Source: Hypomesus transpacificus
Lineage: Eukaryota > Chordata > Actinopteri > Osmeriformes > Osmeridae
Assembly: GCF_021917145.1 (NCBI RefSeq)
Contig: NC_061082.1
Location: 12,064,237-12,128,236, forward strand
DNA length: 64,000 nt
Direction of reading: 5' to 3'
Positions within the stretch are counted from its first letter, which is position 1. Every line of letters begins with the position of its first letter. Of the stretch, positions 45,701 through 64,000 are shown piece after piece. A program made the position numbers and the translations under genes. Under the pieces are notes generated by a model that made no database searches, was not told where the DNA came from, and saw only the letters and a list, made by a program, of their open reading frames with translations.

Positions 45701-48700
45701 TTGGACCCTGCTCTCCTCTGGCATCCTCCTGGCATTCTGTTTCCTGCTCTTCACCCTACGCTTTAAGAACAATAGGTAGGTTCACACACACACACACAAA
45801 CACACACCTGAGAATGCTGACTCTTGACACTTGAGGGTGCTGACGGTGTTTTGTGTGTACTCTCTCAGAATAGTGAAGATGTCCAGTCCTAACCTGAATG
45901 TTCTGACTCTGTGTGGGAGTGTCCTCACGTACATCAGTGGCTTCTTATTTGCAATCGAAGAACATGCACATCCGCAATCTGGCGGAGAGGCCAGAGCTGT
46001 GCTACAGGTAAACCCATATATCCTGGTGGTGACTCACTCACTCACTCATTCACTCACTCACTCACTCACTCACTAAACAATAACTCACTCATTCACTCAC
46101 CCCACTCACTATACACTGACTCACTAACTCATTCACTCACTAACTCATTAATTAACCATGTCTAATGGATGGGTGGGTTTCCGGTTTCTGGTTCTTGTAT
46201 GTGTATGTGACGGGTGTATCTGCTGACCTGCTACGTGGTGTATATCCTAGGCTAGGCTGTGGACCCTGTGTATCGGCAGCACACTGGTGTTTGGGCCTAT
46301 CCTGGGGAAGACGTGGAGGCTCTACAGAGTCTTCACACAGAGGGTGCCCGACAAGAGAGTGGTACGCTGACTACTCCTCACTCTGTGTGTGTATTTGTGA
46401 GTGTGTGTGTGTATTTGTGAGTGTGTGTATTTGTGTGCGTGTGTATTTGTGTGTGTGTGTATTTAGGTGTGTCGCTCCTCTCACTCTGGTTGTGTTCCAG
46501 ATCATCAGGGACATTCAGCTGATGGGGCTGGTAGGTCTGCTGATCCTTGTGAACATCTTGGTTCTGTCGGCCTGGAATCTGTCTGACCCAGTTCAATGCT
46601 CTCGCTCCACTGGTGCTGTGGTCAAGGTAACCAAGATACCATCTGTTTTATCATGTAGTGTTTTCTTTTATTTACTACCACATCATACCATGTCAAACAT
46701 CAGATGGAAATCTAACATTCCATTTCCCAATGTGTTTGTGTGTGTGTGTTCTGTGTTGTTAGGTGTTGGAGAAGGACGTGTCATACTCTCTATTTCAGAC
46801 AGACTCTTGCTCTTCTGTCTACTCAGACCTATGGATCATTCTTCTTGCTGTGTTGAAGGTAATAATACAATACACGGTGCCTAAATACATGCATGTTTCA
46901 GATATTCCATTACTTCTCATGACGTCATGACATCATTGCCTCTTCTCAACTCTCCAGGGTAGTCTCTTGCTATATGGGACATATTTGGCTGGTCTGACTA
47001 GTAATGTCAGCCTGCCGCCAGTTAACCAGTCCCCCACCATTATCACAGCGGTAAGCCTAGTGACCCTCTCCATGGCCGTGGCTCTGCCTGTCTGCCGTTA
47101 CCTCCACGACTGGCCCAACCTGGTCTACAGTGTGGTGGCTGGAGCCATCTTCATCTGCACCTTTGCCACCAACTGTCTGCTGTTTGTGCCTCAGGTAAGA
47201 GAGATAGATAAGGCCATACAGTGTCAGTCTTGTTCGGCCACATATCAATCCGCTGTGAGGGGAGGCGAAATGACGAAAGGGTGTTGAGAGAGGATACTGA
47301 AAGAAAGAGAATAGAAGGGAAGGAGACAGAATAAAGAAGGAAGGGGGTTGGGGGGGGGGGGGACCGGAAGAGGAAAGGGGGAGTGGGGTGTGCAGCATGA
47401 TACAGAGAGAGAAAGGGGGTGGGGTATGGAAGGAAACAGAAAGAGATCAAATTTGGGTGATTTCATTTGGAGACAAAACTCTTTCTTAGAAGAGCGTGGG
47501 CTGAGACAGCGGCTCTTTTGTCGGAGACCAAATACTAGCTCATTGAGACGGAAACAGAAAGGAGGCCTGTCTGACAGCCGTCATTCTACCCAGACGGACA
47601 GACCCCGGCCCCTCTGGCTTACCATGAGTGCGTGTGTGTGCATCGATGTTCCTGCCCTTTTTTTCCGAGGGTATGTGACTCACACATAGGTTGTTGATGA
47701 GTCAACAGCATGCAAGCTGTGCAAGCCACCTTAATGACACTGTGTTGGTTTCTGCTAGGATGTGGTGGGAGGGGTGGTTTGCTGATGTAAGGATGAAGGA
47801 ATGCTTCTCCAGAAGACAGAAACAATTATCTGAACAGTGAGAAACACGTACTAGCCCACACCCGGTGTTCTGGTCAGCACCTACATGTTTTAACAGCTAT
47901 AATATATCCATTGTAATTGTCCAACCATTGTCCTACACCCCTCTACTACAAACCCTTCTCCCCAAATCCTTCCACAGCTGACCCAGTGGCGCAGGTTCAA
48001 GGAGGAGAACAACAGTCCCAGTCAGATGGCCAGGTACCTCAGTCTATCACAAAGCAGCACTACAGATACACTGTGGCTCCATAGATCCTGACACTGGGAG
48101 AACCACTCTGAACCTCCCTCAGAAAGACTGCAGCAAATACATGCATTGAAACGTATGACAGTAAACTTACTGGCCTGAAATACAGAGTGAACTGAAACAT
48201 CTGTCTGTATGTGTGTGTGTGTGTGTGTATGTGTGCATGTATGTGTGTGTGTGTGCATGTATGTGTGTGCTGTTGCAGGTACTTCAGCAGTCCCAGTAAG
48301 AGCATGCCATCTGCCTACAGCCAGGAGGTCTACGACCTGCTGGGGGAAAACAACTCCATGAAAATGCTCCTCAATGAGGTTCTAAAATTAATCTAACTAA
48401 CTAACTTCTTTCATAATGAACCTCGATAAATAATGCATGGTTAAATTTTAATGGGGTAGTGCAACTGACAGAATAACAAATATACTGCAGCTGCAAACAG
48501 CAATTCTGGGGTTCAAGCCAGCTCTTTTCTGCATTTTCACAAATAGAATAAAGGTTATGAAATCTGAAAATTTGTTTAGAAGAGTCTGTATAGCCTCTTT
48601 GGTAATCTAGTCCAGATTTGACTAAGTACTGTAATTTATAGAATTTATAAGTCATTTGTATTTTTTTCACTACAGTATACAATTTTTACCGTTGATATTA

Positions 48701-50847
48701 CCAGTCCACACTGGTCTTTTGTGGCACCCCCTTTTGGCCAATTTCAAAATATTTTTACAAACTTTGTTCAATTTGGTCAAAACCGACCACGTTTTGTGAC
48801 GCATGGACAAACTCATGGATGTATGGCACAATTTGCGCCAGGCTCACGGAAATGCCGTCACCGTTATTGGTCTGTTTCGAAAACACTAGGTGGACATGTT
48901 TCAACAGCTGAATTAAAAATATTCACCAAGTTGGTGATGTTTGGACAAACTGATTTATAGCCAAATTTGTGCCAGGTCCGTGCACATTTTTGGAACTGGT
49001 GACTCCACCTATTGAGCGATTTCGAAATAGTTTTACTCACGTGGTCCAACATTGTTATGAAACATATCCTGTGAGTTTGAAATGATTGCACAGTTTCCGA
49101 TTTATAGTCTGATTTGTGTTAAGCCACAGCCATGTTTTGCATTTCTAGCGCCCCCCATTTCTCGATTTGAAGGAAACTTTTAGGGAATGTTTTAGGTATT
49201 TATGTGGACACACCCTGTGTTTTGGCCCAACGGTTGTGGATTTTTGTGGATTTATTTGCTGAACGACACCCCTTTAGTAGGTAATTGGTCAATATTAACT
49301 TAATAAGATATCAACAAGCTTCATACAGCTTGTGTTTAAGCTTGGTCCAACAATGAGTCACCAAAATTATTGTAGCAATCAGACCTGAAACCCGAATAAA
49401 TAAGCACAAAACCAATAAAGTTTAAGCCCATTTCATAATGTTTGTGTTGTGTGTCTGCCAGAAAAACGCTGCAATCGACAGTCTACAGGAACAGGTCAAC
49501 AACGCTAAGGACAAGCTTCTGCGCCTCATGTCAGCAAGCCACCCCCGCCAGGACCAAGATATGGACTCTTCCACTACCAACCTCAACTCGTCCTTCACCC
49601 AGACTACAGTCCTTCAGTCAGAGGGCCCTCCCACACCCCTGCCACCAAGAGACACTGACTCTCTGCTCTCTTCTCCACTCTTATCTCCCTTTCCTGACCC
49701 TCTGTCTTCTACCCCTGCTGCTTCTGCGTCCTCTCCACCTCCTCCTGTCCTACCCCCTGCACCTCTCTCCGCTTCCCCAGATAATAGTGGGAGTGGGAGC
49801 CAGAGGAGAGCAAGTGCAGACCCCCAAAGTGCAGGTCAGATGGAGGGGCCGACCCAGCCTCCCTCCCTTGCTCTGCCTCAGACGTCCATGTTGACCAGGA
49901 CAGGACTGAGGACAGCAAGGGAGAGCGAGGGGATGCAGACCATTCCCAGTGTCTCTCCCTCCAAAGACGTTGCTCACCTCTGTTCCTCACTGGGCTCCGG
50001 ACCCACAACCCCAGAACCCACATGTTGTCAGGGCGACCAAGTTGCATTGCCGTGGACACCAGGATTTATTAGCAATGAGCAGCTACGGGAAGTCCTCCAG
50101 GAACTGAGTGTGGATGCTGTCTTGGAAACAGCCTTGCGTTCACCTAATCATGCATGGGTGTCCAGGAGATCCTCCCAGCCCTCCTCCACAGACCCGTCTG
50201 TCCCAACCCCCCACTTCCCCCATCCACCCCCTGTCTTCTGCTACCCAAGTATTTCCCCCTATGCAATGAGGAAGCGCCGTCCTCCCTTCCACTCACCCAG
50301 ATGGGGTGCCCCTGCCTGTTTCTATCCAGGATCGGAGCCCCCTGCCTCGGCTTGGAGAAGGGAGATCACCGGACCCCTCTCGCCTGACAAACATTCGTCG
50401 AAAACACAGACGGAGACGGATGCCATGGAGACCAGCCCCCTCTGGCTCGTAGGCAGTGATGTAAAGGAGAACCGAGTGAAGGACAGGCGGGCGAGGCGCG
50501 TCTCCAAGACAGCTCCCCTTCATAGATGCTCCATCTCTGCGTTCTCAGGCCAGGCCCCCCTACCGGAAGGAGAGGGGGTCGGGGTCGGCGAGGTGGGGCA
50601 CGTTCGGGCCGGAGGGAGAAGTGTCAGAGACTCGTGTGGTTACTGCGACACAGACTCCAGCAGCTCAGCTGACTATTGCTACTACCACCGTCCCTACTGT
50701 GACGCCTGCCTGGAGCATGGCTCCTACCCCCTGACAGACAGCTCTTCAGACTCCTCAGACAGCGAATACGAAGGAATCCCCAGCCTCTGGCGCTCCTCTC
50801 ACCCTGTCGTCAACTTCAAAGAGGACCTTCAACCCACCTTTGTGTGA
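42722..50847 (+). CDS. gpr156: G protein-coupled receptor 156, orphan class C GPCR, 10 coding exons
   Basis: Coding exons: 42722-42838, 45648-45775, 45869-46007, 46251-46361, 46501-46626, 46763-46858, 46958-47194, 47978-48033, 48279-48378, 49462-50847. Phases fit throughout and give 831 aa; human GPR156 is 814 aa. The short N terminus (MESELNCSSYCDS) lacks a Venus-flytrap domain. Seven membrane segments follow, including VLCAVVWTLLSSGILLAF (TM1), TLCGSVLTYISGFLFAI (TM2), LVFGPILGKTWRLYRVF (TM3) and VAGAIFICTFATNCLLFV (TM7). Strong family text is KMSSPNLNVLTLCGS and FTQRVPDKRVIIRDIQLMG. The long cytoplasmic tail starts with a coiled-coil heptad stretch (KNAAIDSLQEQVNNAKDKLL) and ends VVNFKEDLQPTFV, matching the family end. 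The family is related to GABA-B receptors; in vertebrates GPR156 signals through Gi and sets hair-cell orientation. The exon with the ATG has a good acceptor (CTCAG at 42689-42693). The donor after 48378 (GTTCTA) is weak. Confidence 0.95.
42894..42899 (-). terminator. poly(A) signal AATAAA of the antisense TRIM gene
   Basis: The minus strand reads AATAAA about 100 bases after the TRIM stop codon. Cleavage 10-30 bases further would fall at about 42865-42885, only 30-50 bp from the gpr156 coding exon that ends at 42838. Confidence 0.6.
42998..44650 (-). CDS. TRIM E3 ubiquitin ligase, bloodthirsty (TRIM39-like) type, single exon
   Basis: 550 aa in one uninterrupted frame. RING finger C3HC4: C15, C18, C30, H32, C35, C38, C51, C54 (FLCPICLDVFSQPVTTPCGH). 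The following FYRRPELKVNTFVSEMASQF is typical of fish bloodthirsty-related TRIMs. A Cys/His segment (CDVCTGSRVRALSSCLDC, about 102-143) and a B-box 2 (CHKHERLLELFCQMDQTYLC, about 154-192) precede a coiled coil (about 195-305) rich in E/K/R/Q. PRY-SPRY occupies about 365-545: VDVTLDPDTAHPKLFLSDNG, FEVQVKGKVEWDVGVGKES, and SGYWTLGLRNGKDYWAL. Such proteins attach ubiquitin and many act in antiviral innate immunity; the target is not predictable. I chose the ATG at 44650 because CTGTGTTCCCAG just before it looks like a splice acceptor; an in-frame ATG at 44758 would add 36 residues without family character. Members usually have several coding introns, so this copy is unusual. It lies antisense in a gpr156 intron. 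Confidence 0.9.
   Translation of the reverse strand: MALAGRLLSEESFLCPICLDVFSQPVTTPCGHNFCKNCLQGYWTTTSVCQCPMCKQKFYRRPELKVNTFVSEMASQFQRSVELRSSGPPQDQTPAQTGEVACDVCTGSRVRALSSCLDCLASYCETHLEPHLVLPSFKKHQLISPLLTMADRMCHKHERLLELFCQMDQTYLCQVCARREHRGHCTVTLEEESRLQSAQLGQAEADVRNMIQSRQQQVRDIRKTVQLSERNAERETEESLEVFSALVQCLLRSQEDLLKAIQEKKEAAERRAEELVKDLEQEIAELQRRSTELEQLSHTEDHLYLLHKLQRPGGPPHSREWSGVGVHGVLFVGTVRRAVRKATLQLEEAVRVEVKRLCGIELGRAQECEVDVTLDPDTAHPKLFLSDNGKQVRHGDKTLTLLDGPARFFPGISVLGRQGFSSGRFYFEVQVKGKVEWDVGVGKESVNRKGGNTLSPESGYWTLGLRNGKDYWALTPTPVPLPLIEKPKTVGVYVDWEEGQVSFYDVESCSHIYSFTGYSFAEKLLPYFNPHRNKGGVNSAPLIISPVNHT
45119..45303 (+). mobile_element. tRNA-derived SINE, second family
   Basis: The head reads GGCACCGTGCCCTTGTGGCT, GTGCGTACTGCTTGGGC, and CCCGGGTTCAATTCCGGC (B box). 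The tail reads CCTGTCACTGTTTTTGTCAA then CATATAAAGCAGGAAAAGGC. The head differs from the SINEs in fstl1 intron 1, so this is another family. Confidence 0.7.
46030..46155. repeat. ACTC/ATTC tetranucleotide repeat in gpr156
   Basis: Runs of ACTCACTCATTCACTC with interruptions follow closely after the exon that ends at 46007. Confidence 0.85.
46382..46470. repeat. (GT)n-rich minisatellite in gpr156 intron
   Basis: The unit GTGTGTGTGTATTTGTGA and variants repeat five times between the exons ending 46361 and starting 46501. The intron is only 139 bp, so the repeat makes up most of it. Confidence 0.85.
48205..48272. repeat. (GT)n microsatellite before a gpr156 exon
   Basis: GTGTGTATGTGTGCATGTAT repeats, ending six bases before the acceptor of the exon at 48279. 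Confidence 0.85.
48720..49290. repeat. degenerate 130-150 bp tandem repeat in the last gpr156 intron
   Basis: A phrase of the type GATTTATAGCCAAATTTGTG then CCAGG recurs at about 48817, 48951 and 49098. A second phrase, TATTGGTCTGTTTCGAAA / TATTGAGCGATTTCGAAA / ATTTCTCGATTTGAAGG, recurs with the same spacing. Another TTTGGCCAATTTCAAAA lies at 48733. At least four units. This kind of internal repeat occurs in fish transposon interiors, but I cannot name the family. Confidence 0.65.
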
Positions 50848-51557
50848 CTGGAGCAGAGATGGTAATGTCGAGCTGTGTTTAGTATGAGAAGCACAACCTC
50901 TGACACAAATGGAGCGGAGGAACAGACGATTTTAGGGGACTCCCCCCTAAGAGTCATAGGCCATTTCAAACCCTGGACAAGAGTATGTGTTGTTATACTG
51001 TAGCTACTGTATGAACCAGCAGCATTCCTCCTCCAATCTGCACTTTACAGTCCATGACTAGGTACAGCACATGCCTGCTCATACTGTTTTCATCTCAATG
51101 GCCAGTACTGTTGTGTTTGACCAGTTGTACTACTGCCGTAGTACTCTAACTAGACAGTGAGAGCAATGCTTCACAAGCAACACTATGAACTATTTGTGTG
51201 TTGTTGAGTGTATCAGTTTGTGTCAGGTTGTTAAAGCTGATGTTCAGGATGTGACAGGTGCTTTTGTCCTTGTGTTTTAAGGTATTACTCTGATTGACAT
51301 CCACTGCCTCCTCATAGGAGGACCTACTGATATGCTTCTACAGCATACACTGATATATTTAGCTTTACTACCATGGCTTTAGTATTTATGTCTTGTTTTT
51401 TTTGTATGCAATTTACGCGTTTTGTAGTTGTTATCAAGGGCTGTCATGCATTTGATAATATTGCCACCTTACATGACATATACTATACATTAATGTTTAT
51501 TATTGTATGTTGGATTTGTTTGTAATTGATGTGTGTGAATGCGTGTTTGTGCATACA

Positions 51558-51590
<33 letters not shown>

Positions 51591-51690
51591 CTGTGTAGAT
51601 CCATACTGTGGCATATCCCATCTACATTCTACACTACTTTGTATTAATTAATAAATTATAGATACATGTATTTTACATGAATGTTTTTGT
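50848..51690 (+). other. gpr156: gpr156 3' UTR with poly(A) signal
   Basis: Non-coding after the stop ending 50847. A (GT)n tract lies at 51558-51588. An AATAAA hexamer lies at 51650-51655 in TTAATTAATAAATTATAG, giving a 3' UTR of about 0.8 kb. Confidence 0.6.
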
Positions 51691-53150
51691 GGCATAAATT
51701 CACAATAATCCTAATGTTCTCTGCACTCTGTTATAGCTGCCTTCCAATTGGCCATGCGTTATTACCGCCAGGGAGACAGCCTTGGAGAAACTTTTGATAC
51801 TTCGGAGGACGGAACATACAGACTAAAAATAACAGCACAAAAGTTCCATTAACTATGTTGACAAAAGATACTGACGCATGGGGGAGAAAAGGGATCTCTC
51901 CCTAGCTCAGCACTAACGCTCAGGAAACTCTGTTTTGCTAAGATTTCATTTAAGGTTCGATCATGTTTAGTGGGCACTGGGAAGACCATCAAGACGTCAT
52001 ACCCCATTGAATCCACCTAATAAATAGAAGATGTATAATGTATCATTACAAAGGGTGGATGTTATGTTACCATAGAGTGATATTTTGTTTTTATATGTTG
52101 GATTACCATGTTAATAAGCAGCTGTTAATGTGCTTTCTGAGGACATGGTGCCTGCACAGAGAACACGGGCGAATAATGTAAAGAGAGTTAAAGGACTCCG
52201 AAAGGAGAAACAAAAGCTCCAGGCATCAGAGGGAGTGGTGGAGGGGAGGAAGAGCAGGGAAACAGATGAGCCAGGAGGGATGATGAGGCAATATAGTACT
52301 TTATTTTCTCTAGTGGACTCTAGAGTTGTCTCCAAAGTGACAAAGGACTTGCAACCTCATGATCTACAGTGAAAGGCTCTACCTCTGAGTTATACTCATC
52401 CCCTTGTCAGGCTATGAGAGTACGTGGAAGGAGAAGGTTTCTAACTGCCAGTTTTTATCCTATGAAAAATATACTTCTGGTTTAAACATTCCATCTGGAT
52501 TTGAGGACATCAGATGGGTAAAATCCCAATTTAGAAATAAGGATATGTGGAAATACATTTGGGTAAGATTTGTTAAATGAGTATATAATCCAAAACAACA
52601 CTGAACGCTATAGGCTGATTGACACATCTGTCCTAGTATCCGAGCGTTAAAGGTAACATAGTGTCGCACGGCTCTCGGTATTGGGTAGATTTCCAGAACT
52701 AACATAGCAACAATGCTGCTTGACTACCGGCGCCCTGTCAACAGCTGTTGGTAGCTTGAAGAAGCAGACCGTTCCTTTCGTCCCATTGGTCCAGTCTCCC
52801 ATAAATTATTTTTTGTACCCTGCCCCTTAGTTGCTGATAGGCCTTGTAACCTCCATTCCACATATTTAACGGCAAATGCTAGGTGTACGCAACTTCTGTG
52901 ACACCCCGTGCTTTAAAATATGTGTATGGGAACGGAGAAGTGTACACTTCAAAGAGAAGGGGGGAGAATTGTTACCTTCCAGGCTAGGGGCTTTATCGCA
53001 AGGCCAACTAGCGCCGGTGGAGGCGGTGCTAATAAAATGATGCCATGTGTTCCAAAAGAACATCTTTGTCAGAACGAGTTTCTCCGCCTATCTTTGAGTC
53101 ACGCGTCTCTGATTGGCTGAACTGCCCACCGTAGATTCACCCTGCTTTTG
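51691..53150. other. gpr156-gsk3b intergenic region and gsk3b promoter
   Basis: No gene seen. Inverted CCAAT boxes occur near gsk3b at about 52784 (CCCATTGGTCCA) and 53110 (CTGATTGGCTGA). The 52700-53500 stretch is richer in CG dinucleotides than its surroundings, as expected near a housekeeping promoter. Confidence 0.45.
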
Positions 53151-62056
<8,906 letters not shown>

Positions 62057-62082
62057 GTGCGTCCACCATACTGTTCCTTTGT

Positions 62083-62213
62083 CTGTCTGGCTGTCTGGCT
62101 GTCAGCGTCTCTGGCTGTCTGTGTCTCTGGCTGTCTGTGTCTCTGGCTGTCTGTGTCTCTGGCTGTCTGTGTCTCTGGATGTCTGTGTCTCTGGCTGTCT
62201 GTCTGTCTAAATT
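62083..62213. repeat. 18-bp minisatellite right after gsk3b exon 3
   Basis: The unit GTCTCTGGCTGTCTGTGT repeats about six times in tandem with little variation (one copy has GGATGT), flanked by shorter GTCTGGCT words. It begins about 26 bases past the splice donor. Confidence 0.9.
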
Positions 62214-62859
62214 CAGGACCAGCGTCGTTGGGCCTTGACGACTGGGTTCGTTATATATGAAAGGTTGAAACCATGTTTAACTCTGAACAGAAAACAAGCT
62301 TTATATCCAACAAACACGCATACACATGGCGTCAGGTCCATGACTCGGCAGTAATGAAAATCTCCCCAACACACACACACACACACACAGTCCCAGGAAT
62401 GGTAGACTAGAGCAGGGGAGACCGGGTGGGGAGATTGAGGACGGGGGGGTTGCCCCAACCAAAGGGCACCTGCTAATTTTAGATGTGACCGTCATTCCGT
62501 AGCCCCCCACCACACCACCACCACGTGCTGCTCGCTGACTTTTGGTCAGTGCGCTAGCGTGCTCAGCATAGTAGCCCAGTAGGGACACCAGAGAACGAGT
62601 TAGAGTTACAGGCATGCTTCACCCTCTGTCCCTCCCTCTCACTCCTTCCGTGCTCCCCCCTCCCCTCCACACGCTCTCATTCTTCTTTCCCCTTCTGTCC
62701 TTGTTCCCATGGTAACTCTCTTCCTTACCCGCCCCCAGTCCTTATCCCCTCCCTCTTTCTGTCCACTCCCCTACCCAGTCCAATTGTGGAGCCTGGCATG
62801 GTGTGATTTGTATGGCCATGACATCTCTGGACGGCAGACGGCAGACGGAGTGGGTTGGG

Positions 62860-62895
62860 TGGGGGGGGGGGGGGGGTTGGTGGGGGGGGTGGGGT
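62860..62895. repeat. poly-G rich tract
   Basis: GGGTGG followed by about 15 G, then TTGGTGGGGGGGGTGGGG. The G runs could form a quadruplex on the plus strand. Confidence 0.85.
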
Positions 62896-64000
62896 TGTGT
62901 GTGAAAGCCTTGGTTTGTGTCTATGTACATAGGCAGAATGGGGCAGCTAAAGAGCCTACTGGTCACGAAGCGCGTGGAAGTAGTTGGTAACACGTGTTTA
63001 GCATCGCTAGCCGTGTTAGCAAAGTTAGACTTTTGACAATACAATTTGCACCGTTTTGCATGCTAAGCACTACGATGTTAGCCCTGTGGACTGCTAGTGC
63101 TAGAGCTTACGTAATCACTGGAATCTGGACTGCCCAGGAGTTCGGTTCACTCTTCACCCACTTACACAACGCAGATCAAATAGAGTGCGACTGAGACGCG
63201 CACAAGCACACACACACTCCCTAAAGCCTTGGACACACTATCAATGATTGTAAGGCCCCTTGTCGGCCCCTTGTCTAAGCCATGCCTCGTGTGCAGTTGG
63301 CAGCCTTGAGAGAATCAGTGCCAGCCTGAGGGCAGAGGGAGTAGTACCAGTCTGTAGCACGAGGCCCTGCCAGTGACCTTTACATGGCTGTGACAATGAA
63401 CGATGGCAGCATGTTTTACACACTGAGGTGTGCTCTATAACCAGTATGGATGTGCGACATACAAAAAGAGTGGGTGTGGGTGTGCATGTGAGAGAGACGG
63501 ATCATAAGTACTGTATAAGTACTGTGTGTGTGTGTACCATGTACACCCATACTGACACGGATGCATTCATACACACACATCTACACATTGGCTATGTCCA
63601 TATTATGTCAAGTAGTGTGTGTGTGCGCGTGTTTGTGTGTATGAAGTGAAGTGGTGACTTGGCTAGTAACTTGCAGAATTCGAGTGCACCATCGGATAGA
63701 CAGAGTGCCAGCTAGAAACGTATAGCTCGCTTCTCCGCGAGACACAACGCGTATGCAAACCAACACATCCACACACGCCACTTCTAGTCGTTAAATACAT
63801 CACAGAGACACACTTAATCTGACAGGGCCCATTGTGTACACTTCACAGTTAAGCTGGAGTACTCACACACGGAGAGCACAGTGCCTCGGTAGTCGCTCAC
63901 GTAGGTGCAAATGGTGTGTTCGTCGATGTTTGAGGATTCGACTGGGAGGCGGTTAGAAGGCAATCAGGCCTCTGCCTGGGCAACCAGCTGGGACTGAGCT

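Larger units (their letters stand above)
62057..64000 (+). other. gsk3b: gsk3b intron 3 (start), no gene seen
   Basis: Begins GTGCGTCC. After the minisatellite there is a CA run (62371-62389), a poly-G region (62862-62895) and GT-rich stretches near 63510-63640. No coding frame that resembles the next gsk3b exon (expected to start with KDEVYLNLVLDYVP-like text) was found, so exon 4 lies beyond the window. Confidence 0.75.

Noticed and set aside
46021..46165. CRISPR-like regular repeat at the ACTC tract
   Set aside because: Simple tetranucleotide repeat in a vertebrate intron without unique spacers of constant length.

Overview
The window is teleost nuclear DNA. Genes are split by GT-AG introns, (GT)n/(CA)n and (CT)n microsatellites are abundant, homopolymer C/G tracts are long, and fish-type SINEs, hAT, Harbinger and Tc1-like elements occur throughout. 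I cannot fix the species. The SINE tail (CGCTCTGGATAAGAGCGTCTGCTAAATG type) is widespread in teleosts and does not by itself place the fish.

The gene order, left to right, is fstl1(+), lrrc58(+), gpr156(+), gsk3b(+). As I recall it, this is the human 3q13.33 neighbourhood GSK3B-GPR156-LRRC58-FSTL1, so the block is conserved vertebrate synteny. fstl1 (coding 10600-25481, 310 aa assembled) and lrrc58 (28284-33255, 351 aa) and gpr156 (42722-50847, 831 aa) are complete. gsk3b is cut by the window end after its third coding exon (53999-62056, residues 1-122). A fifth protein gene, a bloodthirsty-type TRIM ubiquitin ligase (RING, two B-box-like motifs, coiled coil, PRY-SPRY; 550 aa, one uninterrupted exon), lies antisense inside the first coding intron of gpr156.

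Left flank (1-10 kb): a repeat-rich intergenic zone. It holds a broken copy of a multicopy fish element family (1-1571, minus), a nested stack of hAT and retroposon debris (3081-5332) including a 277-bp hAT MITE with a perfect 8-bp target duplication, a MADF-domain fragment, and a 1.4-kb Harbinger-type element with 25-bp inverted termini and a decayed transposase.

Region 10-27 kb is fstl1, with an 8.4-kb first coding intron that contains two tRNA-derived SINEs and a diverged 300-bp direct duplication. Region 28-36 kb is lrrc58 with a pyrimidine-rich minisatellite in intron 1 and probably a long 3' UTR. Region 36-42 kb is intergenic and/or gpr156 5' non-coding sequence with a 160-bp-arm inverted repeat (38070-39110) and a Tc1-like MITE. 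Region 42.7-51.7 kb is gpr156 with the nested TRIM gene. Region 52-64 kb is the gsk3b promoter/5' UTR, exons 1-3 and large repeat-rich introns.

The four syntenic genes do not form one pathway: a secreted glycoprotein, an LRR protein, an orphan class C GPCR and a cytosolic kinase. The most unusual structural points are the intronless antisense TRIM gene whose poly(A) signal is about 55 bp from a gpr156 coding exon, the large inverted repeat upstream of gpr156, and the layered transposons. I did not find a clearly new biological system.
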